Assembly: GCF_900108315.1 (NCBI RefSeq)
Contig: NZ_FNVB01000003.1
Location: 283,404 to 347,403 of the forward strand
Length of the DNA stretch: 64,000 nucleotides
DNA from: Saccharopolyspora kobensis
Lineage (GTDB): Bacteria; Actinomycetota; Actinomycetes; Mycobacteriales; Pseudonocardiaceae
Direction: 5' to 3'
How positions within the stretch are numbered: the stretch's first letter is position 1; each line of letters begins with the position of its first letter. The notes under the pieces were generated by a model. It made no database searches and was not told the origin of the DNA. It was given only the letters and a program-made list of their open reading frames with translations. Shown here in pieces: positions 58,516-64,000 of the stretch. Both the position numbers and the translations under genes were made by a program.

Positions 58516-58715
58516 CGCGCGCCCTCCGCCCGTCGCCGTTTCCGGCCGCCATGCTACGTCGCCCGAACCGCCGCTCCCGCGAGCAGGCGGCGATCGCCTC
58601 GCACCCTGGTGGGTCTCGCCGGAGGGGTGTACAAGATCTGAACAGTTAGCGGCGAGTGGTTCGGTCCACGCTCGGCTCGCGTGAATTCTGATCCGGCGAC
58701 GCGACGGGAGACGGC

Positions 58716-61034
58716 ATGTCACAGCCAGGGACGGGAGCCCCAGCGGGAGGCATGGGCCGGCGGAAGTTCCTCGGCTACCTGATCGGCGGCACCGGGCTGG
58801 TCGCCGCCGCGAACGCGGGCCTGCTCGGCTCGCCGGGAGAGGCGAACGCGCTCACCGCGCCGGTGCCCGCGGATCTGCTGGACCTCAACGACGTGCTCAC
58901 CGAGGCCGCGCTGCCGACCTCGCAGCTGATCAAGGTCGAGGTGCACGAGGACGGCACGGCGTCCTTCGAGTTACCGCGCGCCGAAGTCGGCCAGGGCATC
59001 ACCACCTCCATCGCGATGATCATCGCCGAGGAGCTGGAGCTGCCGCTGGAGAAGGTGCGCGTCACGCTGGCGCCCGCGCGGCCGGAGCTGCTGTTCAACC
59101 AGCTCACCGGCGGGTCGAACACCATCTTCGCGATGTACACGCCGGTCCGGGTGGCCGCCGCGCTGGCCAAGCAGGCGCTGCTGGAGGCCGCCGCCGCGCT
59201 GCTCGGCGACACCATCGGCGGCCTCACCGCCAAGGCCGGTGAGATCATCGGCAGCACCGGCCGGGTGCTGCCCTACGGCGAACTCGTGCCGAAGGCCGCG
59301 GTGCCGACGACCACCGCGCGCGAGGTGGAGCTCAAGCCGGAGTCGGAGTTCCGCGTGGTCGGCACCCCGCAGAACCGCAAGGACGCCTACGCCGCGGTGA
59401 CCGGGCAGAAGCAGTTCGCGATGGACCTGGAGGTCGAGGGCGCGCTGCCGGCGATGGTCTGCCGCCCGCCGACGATCGGCGGCAGCGCCGCGAAGGTGCT
59501 GAACTCCGCCGAGGTCAAGGCCATGAACGGGGTCACGCACGTCGAGATCGTGCCCAGCGGTGTCGCCGTGCGGGCGCACACCTTCGGCCAGTGCATCGAC
59601 GCCGTCCGCGCGCTGCGGGTGGAGTGGAAGCCCGGCACGGCCGAGGGCGCCTCGGACGACTCGATCCGGGCGGAGATCAAGGCGGCGGAGCTGCCGATGG
59701 TGGTGCCGCAGCTTCCGGTGCTGGCCGAGACGATGGACTTCGACTTCACCTTCTACTTCCGCAGCGGTTCACCGCTGGAGCCCAACTCCGCCGTCGCCGA
59801 CGTGCGCGAGGACCGCGCCACCATCTGGGCCTCGGCGAAGTCGCCGATCGCGGCCAAGCAGGAGATCGCCGCGACGCTGGGCATCCCGAGCGGCAAGGTG
59901 ACGTTCAACGTCGTCGAGGGCGGCGGTTCCTTCGGCCGCAAGCTCTTCTTCGACGGCGCGCTGGAGGCGGCGATCGTCTCGCGCGCGTGCCGGGCGCCGG
60001 TCCGGCTGATGTGGCACCGCGCCGACGAGCCGCGGCACGGGCGGTCGCACCCGATGGTGACGGCCCGGATCCGCGTCGCCCACCTCGGCGACCAGGTGCT
60101 CGGCTTCGAGCACCGGCACACCGGGGTGGCCGTCGACTTCACCCACGGGCTCGGCGAGGCGATCACCGCCACCGCCGGGAAGCTGCCGATCGCGGGCAAC
60201 CTCAGCCTGGCCGAGACGATCTTCGAGACCACCCAGTTCATGCCCTACGACTTCGGCGTCATCAACCAGAAGCTGATGGAGACCGGCGCGCACGACCGGT
60301 TCCCGACCAGCGCGGTCCGCAACGTCTACTCCCCCGACGTCCGCGCCGCCAACGAGCTGGTCGTCGACCAGATCGCGAAGAAGCTGGGCAAGGACCCCTA
60401 CGAGTTCCGGTTGGCCTACCTGCGCAAGGAGCGGGTCAAGCGGGTGCTGCAGAAGGTCGCCGAAGCCGGCGAGTGGGGCAGGCCGATGCCGCCCGGCACG
60501 GCCCAGGGCATCGCGATCCACGAGGAGTACAAGGGCGCGTCGGCCTGCCTGGTGGAGATCGACTGCCGCCCGGAGACGGTCAACCGCCAGGTGCGCGACG
60601 CGGTGACCGGCCCGCTGGTCACCAAGGTCACCTTCGCCATCGACCCCGGCCTGGTCATCAACCCCAGGGGCGTCGAAGCGCAGATGCAGGGCGGCATCAG
60701 CGACGGCATCGCGCTGGCGCTGACCAACTCCAGCCACCTCGCCGACGGCCACTTCCTGGAAGCCAGCTGGGACAACTCCGCTTACACGCGGCAGTGGAAC
60801 ACCCCGCGCGAGATGCAGGTCTTCGTGCTGCCGAGCGACAACCCGCCCGGTGGCGCCGGCGAGGCCGGAGTCGCCTCCGCGTTCGCCGCGACGGCCTGCG
60901 CCTACACCCGCGCGGTCGGCAAGCTGCCGCAGTACTTCCCGATCAACCACCACGACCCGCTGCACTTCGAGCCGAAGTCGTTCATCCCGCCGGTGCCCGC
61001 CTCGCCGACCGACGGCCTGGACCACACCTACTGA
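58716..61034 (+). CDS. Tat-exported molybdopterin-binding aldehyde/isoquinoline oxidoreductase large subunit
   Basis: A 772-residue molybdenum hydroxylase subunit of the xanthine dehydrogenase family, isoquinoline 1-oxidoreductase beta-type. A Tat signal (RRKFLGYLIGGTGLVAAANA) starts it. Molybdopterin-contact loops such as LPRAEVGQGITTSIAMI and EGGGSFGRKLF are visible, with the catalytic Glu716 in GGAGEAGVASAF near the C-terminus. It hydroxylates aldehydes or N-heterocycles in the cell envelope. The Fe-S subunit follows 59 bases later. No FAD subunit is present, so electrons go to a cytochrome or other carrier. Confidence 0.92.
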   Translation: MSQPGTGAPAGGMGRRKFLGYLIGGTGLVAAANAGLLGSPGEANALTAPVPADLLDLNDVLTEAALPTSQLIKVEVHEDGTASFELPRAEVGQGITTSIAMIIAEELELPLEKVRVTLAPARPELLFNQLTGGSNTIFAMYTPVRVAAALAKQALLEAAAALLGDTIGGLTAKAGEIIGSTGRVLPYGELVPKAAVPTTTAREVELKPESEFRVVGTPQNRKDAYAAVTGQKQFAMDLEVEGALPAMVCRPPTIGGSAAKVLNSAEVKAMNGVTHVEIVPSGVAVRAHTFGQCIDAVRALRVEWKPGTAEGASDDSIRAEIKAAELPMVVPQLPVLAETMDFDFTFYFRSGSPLEPNSAVADVREDRATIWASAKSPIAAKQEIAATLGIPSGKVTFNVVEGGGSFGRKLFFDGALEAAIVSRACRAPVRLMWHRADEPRHGRSHPMVTARIRVAHLGDQVLGFEHRHTGVAVDFTHGLGEAITATAGKLPIAGNLSLAETIFETTQFMPYDFGVINQKLMETGAHDRFPTSAVRNVYSPDVRAANELVVDQIAKKLGKDPYEFRLAYLRKERVKRVLQKVAEAGEWGRPMPPGTAQGIAIHEEYKGASACLVEIDCRPETVNRQVRDAVTGPLVTKVTFAIDPGLVINPRGVEAQMQGGISDGIALALTNSSHLADGHFLEASWDNSAYTRQWNTPREMQVFVLPSDNPPGGAGEAGVASAFAATACAYTRAVGKLPQYFPINHHDPLHFEPKSFIPPVPASPTDGLDHTY

Positions 61035-61093
61035 GCCCGGTCAGCACGCACCCCGGGGACGAATCCCCCATCCAGTCCAGGAGGTTCCGGCTG

Positions 61094-61570
61094 ATGCCCA
61101 CCCACACCTTCAAGGTCAACGGCGAGACGGTCACGGTCGAGGCCGACGACCGCGAGCGGCTGCTCTGGGTCCTGCGCGACCTGCTCGGCATCCGCGGTCC
61201 CAAGTACGGCTGCGGCATCAACGTCTGCAAGGCGTGCACGTCGCACATCAACGGCAAGGCGTTCAACCCCTGCGCGGTCCCGGTCGGCGAGCTGTCCGCC
61301 GACGACGAGGTGACCACCATCGAGGGCCTGCCGGCCACGGTCGGCCGCGAGCTGCACCCGATGCAGGAGGCGTGGCTCGAGCACGACGTCGCGCAGTGCG
61401 GCTACTGCCAGCCCGGTCAGATCATGGCGGCGGTGGCCAAGGTGAACCAGGCCCGCCGGGAGGGGCGCGAGATCGACGACGCGCTACTGGACGAGATCCG
61501 CAACGTCTGCCGGTGCGGCACCTACTACCGGATCCGCGAGGCGATCAAGGCCGGCGCCGAGCGGATGTGA
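61094..61570 (+). CDS. (2Fe-2S)-binding subunit of the molybdenum hydroxylase
   Basis: A 158-residue protein with two [2Fe-2S] clusters. The plant-type cluster Cys are in YGCGINVCKAC and FNPC; the helical-bundle cluster Cys are in QCGYCQPGQ and VCRCGTY. It is the electron-transfer partner of the molybdenum subunit upstream. It has no export signal of its own, so it probably rides with the Tat-bearing large subunit. Convergent terminator follows. Start ATG at 61094 after GGAGG-like AGGAGG. Confidence 0.94.
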   Translation: MPTHTFKVNGETVTVEADDRERLLWVLRDLLGIRGPKYGCGINVCKACTSHINGKAFNPCAVPVGELSADDEVTTIEGLPATVGRELHPMQEAWLEHDVAQCGYCQPGQIMAAVAKVNQARREGREIDDALLDEIRNVCRCGTYYRIREAIKAGAERM

Positions 61571-61579
61571 CGACGGCGC

Positions 61580-61618
61580 GGACTTCCCCACCCGGCCCCT
61601 CGTCGGGCGGGGAAGTCC
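61580..61618. terminator. Bidirectional stem-loop between convergent genes
   Basis: GGACTTCCCCACCCG and CGGGCGGGGAAGTCC form a 15-bp stem with one mismatch around a 9-base loop, between the Fe-S gene stop and the convergent dioxygenase stop. Confidence 0.7.
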
Positions 61619-61624
61619 TGCGGC

Positions 61625-62599
61625 TCAGCGGTTTCCGGCGAGCTCGGGGTTGTTCTCGGCGGGCAGCTCCAGCGCGGGCAGCGCTGCCCGGATCTGCTCG
61701 CGGTCGGGCTCCAGCCACGGTGGCAGCTTCAGCGCGCGGCCCAGCTCCAGCAGCGGTTCGTCCACGCCGAACCCGGGCTCGTCGGTGGCGATCTCCTGCA
61801 GCACGCCGCCGGGTTCGCGGAAGTAGATCGAGCGGAAGTACTGGCGGTCCAGGATGGACGTGACGTCGTAGCCCTTGTCCTCCAGCTCGTCGTGCCAGTC
61901 CTGCTGGGTGGTGTCGTCGGGAACGCGCCAGGCCACGTGGTGCACCGTGCCGCCGGCGACCACGCCGCGCGGGGCGTCCGGCTCGACCCGGACGTCGACC
62001 AGCGCGCCCGGGCCGCCGTCACCCGCGGCGAAGCGCGAGCGGTTGCCGTCCTGGTGCAGGAATCGCAGTCCCAGGTCGTCGACGAGCGTCTCGGCCGTGT
62101 CCGCTTCCCGCGCGACGGTCATCGTCACCGAGTGCAGGCCCCGGATGGCGTGCTCGCCCGGAACCAGCGCGGTGTCCCACGGATCCCGCGGATCGCCCTG
62201 CGGGTGCGCCACCAGTGCGATGCCCAGCCCGTCGGGGTCCCGGAAGGAGAGCCGGTCCTCCTCGTCGGAGGTGGTGATCCGGCTGGTCGGCACACCGGCG
62301 GCCGCGAGGTGCTGCTGCCACCAGCCGATCGAGTTCGCCGGGACCGAGAACGCGGTCGTCGTCGCCTGACCGGCGCCCCGGCGGCCGTCCTCGACGCCGT
62401 CCCACGGGAAGAAGGTCATCAGCGTGCCGGGCCGGCCCTCGGCGTCGCCGTAGTACAGGTGGTAGGTGCCCGTGTCGTCGAAGTTCACCGTCGTCTTGAC
62501 CAGGCGCAGCCCCAGGGTGCGCAGGTAGAAGTCGGCGTTGCGCTGCGGGTTCCCGCCGATGGCCGTGACGTGGTGCAAGCCGGTTGTGCTGATCGACAT
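61625..62599 (-). CDS. Ring-cleaving dioxygenase (MhqO/LinE-like, VOC superfamily)
   Basis: A 324-residue protein with two VOC modules: STTGLHHVTAIGGNPQRNAD opens the first and GLHSVTMTVAREADTAETLV the second, with HHVAWRVPDDT and a Glu-containing closing strand GGVLQEIATDE. It belongs to hydroquinone-type ring-cleaving dioxygenases such as MhqO, which protect from quinones. Metal ligands (two His and a Glu) are visible. GGAGGCGGTC precedes the ATG at 62599. It lies downstream of wrbA on the same strand, separated by a terminator hairpin. Confidence 0.9.
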   Translation of the reverse strand: MSISTTGLHHVTAIGGNPQRNADFYLRTLGLRLVKTTVNFDDTGTYHLYYGDAEGRPGTLMTFFPWDGVEDGRRGAGQATTTAFSVPANSIGWWQQHLAAAGVPTSRITTSDEEDRLSFRDPDGLGIALVAHPQGDPRDPWDTALVPGEHAIRGLHSVTMTVAREADTAETLVDDLGLRFLHQDGNRSRFAAGDGGPGALVDVRVEPDAPRGVVAGGTVHHVAWRVPDDTTQQDWHDELEDKGYDVTSILDRQYFRSIYFREPGGVLQEIATDEPGFGVDEPLLELGRALKLPPWLEPDREQIRAALPALELPAENNPELAGNR

Positions 62600-62639
62600 G
62601 ACCGCCTCCTGCGGTTGACGGGACAGTGCTGCGCGCGGG

Positions 62640-62683
62640 CTCCGGCCGGGCATCCGGTCGCGCCACCGAATGCCCGGCCGGAG
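62640..62683 (-). terminator. Terminator after the WrbA-like gene
   Basis: CTCCGGCCGGGCAT pairs with ATGCCCGGCCGGAG (14 bp), and the inner CGGT/ACCG adds more pairs around a short loop. It starts a few bases after the WrbA stop on the minus strand and lies before the dioxygenase start. Confidence 0.7.
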
Positions 62684-62687
62684 TCGG

Positions 62688-63299
62688 TCAGGCGCGGCCG
62701 TTCTTGAGCGCCTGAGCCACGCTCACCACGCGGCGGGCCTGCACGGCCGCAGCCGCGCGCGTGGTGTCGTCCACCTTGTTGGCGCCCTGCGCGTCGACGT
62801 GGCTGGTGCCGTACGGGTTGCCGTCGGCGAACTTCGCGCCGTCGGTGTAGCCCGGCGCCACCACGATGCCGCCGAAGTGGTGGAAGGTGTTGTACAGCGC
62901 CAGCAGCGTCGACTCCTGACCGCCGTGCGTGGTCGAGGTCGAGGTGAACCCGCTGTAGACCTTGTCCGCCAGCAGGCCCTGCGCCCACTGGCCGCCCAGC
63001 GTGTCGATGAACTGCTTGAGCTGCGAGGAGATGTTGCCGAACCGGGTCGGCGAGCCGAACAGCACGGCGTCGGCCCACACCACGTCGTCGGGGGTGGCCT
63101 CCGGCACCGAGCTGGTGGCGTCCACGTTGGCCCGCCACGCCGGGTTGCTGTCGATCGCCGCCTCCGGCGCCAGCTCGGCGACGCGGCGCAGCCGGACCTC
63201 CGCGCCCGCGGCCTCCGCTTCGGCGGCCAGCGTGTTCGCGATCTCGGTGCCGGTACCCGTCGACGAGTAGTAGATGATGCTCAGCTTCACGTTGCCCAC
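62688..63299 (-). CDS. wrbA: NAD(P)H:quinone oxidoreductase, WrbA type
   Basis: A 203-residue flavodoxin-like enzyme of the WrbA (type IV NQO) family. The FMN-phosphate loop is YSSTGTGTEI, and VLFGSPTRFGNISSQLKQF and the STSTTHGGQESTLL segment are typical. It reduces quinones by two electrons and protects from redox cycling. GTG start at 63299 with GGAG 9 bases upstream. Divergent from the AhpD-like gene; the twin TCTTnCGCGnAAGA sites lie between them. With the ring-cleaving dioxygenase it forms a quinone-detoxification group. Confidence 0.93.
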   Translation of the reverse strand: MGNVKLSIIYYSSTGTGTEIANTLAAEAEAAGAEVRLRRVAELAPEAAIDSNPAWRANVDATSSVPEATPDDVVWADAVLFGSPTRFGNISSQLKQFIDTLGGQWAQGLLADKVYSGFTSTSTTHGGQESTLLALYNTFHHFGGIVVAPGYTDGAKFADGNPYGTSHVDAQGANKVDDTTRAAAAVQARRVVSVAQALKNGRA

Positions 63300-63352
63300 G
63301 GCTGATGACTCCTGTTCGCGAGGGCGGGCGGCGAAACACCCCCACCAAAATC

Positions 63353-63366
63353 TCTTACGCGAAAGA
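63353..63366. promoter_or_regulatory. Operator-like palindrome, copy 1 (TCTTnCGCGnAAGA)
   Basis: TCTTACGCGAAAGA has the form TCTTnCGCGnAAGA with all fixed bases paired. It lies 53 bases upstream of the WrbA start, in the divergent promoter area shared with the AhpD-like gene. Confidence 0.6.
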
Positions 63367-63382
63367 CACTACCCCGAACTCC

Positions 63383-63396
63383 TCTTCCGCGCAAGA
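63383..63396. promoter_or_regulatory. Operator-like palindrome, copy 2 (TCTTnCGCGnAAGA)
   Basis: TCTTCCGCGCAAGA is the second copy, exactly 30 bases after the first. It shares every fixed base of the pattern and differs only at the two variable positions, which supports a real regulator site rather than chance. Confidence 0.6.
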
Positions 63397-63506
63397 TTCC
63401 TCCGCCACAGAGTCGACTGAGACGTGAGTCACCCGCGTCGATGTCACGGGGCGCCGGGCAATTCCGTCTCGGGTGGTGACAGCACTTCGACACCGAGGAG
63501 CACACC

Positions 63507-63983
63507 GTGGACGCACGACTGGACTACCGGGCGGCGGGACCGATCACCGGGAAGGTCGTCAAGTACGTCATGTCGGCAGGCCAGGCGCTGAAGGAGTCAC
63601 CGCTGCCCGCGGAGACCAAGCAGCTGGTGGCGCTGCGGGTCAGCCAGATCAACGGCTGCGCCGTCTGCATCGACATGCACACCAAGGACGCCACCGCGGA
63701 AGGCATGAGCGCGGTGCGGCTGAACCTGGTCTCGGCGTGGCGGGAGGCCACGGTCTTCACCGAGGCCGAGCGCGCCGCGCTGGAGCTGGCCGAGGAGGCC
63801 ACCCGGGTCGCGGACGCGGCCGGTGGCGTCGGCGACGAGGTGTGGGCGCGCGCCGCCGAGCACTACGACGAGGAGCAGCTGGCCGCCCTGGTCATCCTGG
63901 TCTCCTTCATGAACATGGTGAACCGGTTCAACATCATCACCCAGCAGCCGGCCGGTTCCTACGAACCGGGCCAGTTCGGCTGA
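63507..63983 (+). CDS. Carboxymuconolactone decarboxylase (AhpD-like) family protein
   Basis: A 158-residue AhpD-type protein. The redox motif CAVCIDMHT (CxxC-x3-H) sits near 52-60, the standard peroxidase centre of alkylhydroperoxidase-like proteins. VALRVSQINGC leads into it. It should reduce peroxides or disulfides with a partner thiol and fits the quinone/oxidant-stress group on its left. GTG start at 63507 with GGAG. It ends 17 bases before the window edge; no gene follows within the window. Confidence 0.92.
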   Translation: MDARLDYRAAGPITGKVVKYVMSAGQALKESPLPAETKQLVALRVSQINGCAVCIDMHTKDATAEGMSAVRLNLVSAWREATVFTEAERAALELAEEATRVADAAGGVGDEVWARAAEHYDEEQLAALVILVSFMNMVNRFNIITQQPAGSYEPGQFG

Positions 63984-64000
63984 TCCCTGCGGGAGTTCGC

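Noticed and set aside
1-64000. In-frame UGA (selenocysteine) codon in a gene of the window
   Set aside because: Every motif-complete gene I read ends at a natural stop; I found no UGA bridging two halves of a known selenoprotein family.
1-64000. CRISPR array, insertion sequences or rRNA
   Set aside because: No spaced repeat series, transposase reading frame or ribosomal sequence was seen.

Overview
The window is very GC-rich with strong third-position G/C bias, GTG/TTG starts and many 4-base ATGA overlaps. Gene content (NDMA-type alcohol dehydrogenase, MbtH, MocR, DUF1214, an iron box, many TetR-type regulators) fits a filamentous actinomycete, most likely of the Pseudonocardiaceae (Saccharopolyspora-like; an inference from content and style, not a search). 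I see no prophage, IS element, CRISPR array or rRNA. One tRNA gene is present and it is selenocysteine tRNA. Most of the window is accessory metabolism arranged as short operons, often beside a divergent regulator and a visible operator.

1-16.9 kb: the N-terminus of a polyprenyl synthetase; a flavin oxidase beside an HxlR regulator; a minus-strand run of an amidohydrolase, two MFS transporters and a flavin/F420-type oxidoreductase; an AcoR-like activator facing a mycofactocin-type (NDMA-dependent) alcohol dehydrogenase, with the C-terminal stub of a lost aldehyde dehydrogenase between them; a phosphate-binding-like protein; a TetR/P450/ferredoxin set; a tandem universal stress protein; and a small iron-controlled unit (type I DAHP synthase, MbtH and a decayed MFS transporter) that looks like part of a siderophore locus.

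17-33.5 kb: a response regulator-kinase-lipoprotein operon, two membrane proteins, selC (tRNA-Sec), a large DECH-box helicase with a membrane hairpin, a C39-like lipoprotein, a GH16 glucanase, and a tightly overlapped operon (DUF1214, sulfotransferase, SDR, SRPBCC) behind a perfect KstR-type palindrome. An O-methyltransferase and a DUF4097 protein follow.

33.6-49 kb: a luciferase-like monooxygenase, VOC protein, secreted lactonase, alpha/beta hydrolase with a divergent TetR, methyltransferase, MocR regulator, UvrA2-like ABC ATPase, secreted D,D-peptidase, diguanylate cyclase, a secreted beta-trefoil protein, and a TetR/flavin monooxygenase pair with two near-identical operators.

49-64 kb: an IclR-controlled operon (class V aminotransferase, GlcD-GlcF fusion, FAH-family hydrolase, dicarboxylate carrier) that could oxidise a 2-hydroxy acid such as glycolate and transaminate the product; a GlxA regulator with an HD protein; a 65-residue Asp-rich peptide gene with its own terminator; a KDPG aldolase; a Tat-exported molybdenum hydroxylase pair; and a quinone-stress group (ring-cleaving dioxygenase, WrbA, AhpD-like) with twin palindromic operators.
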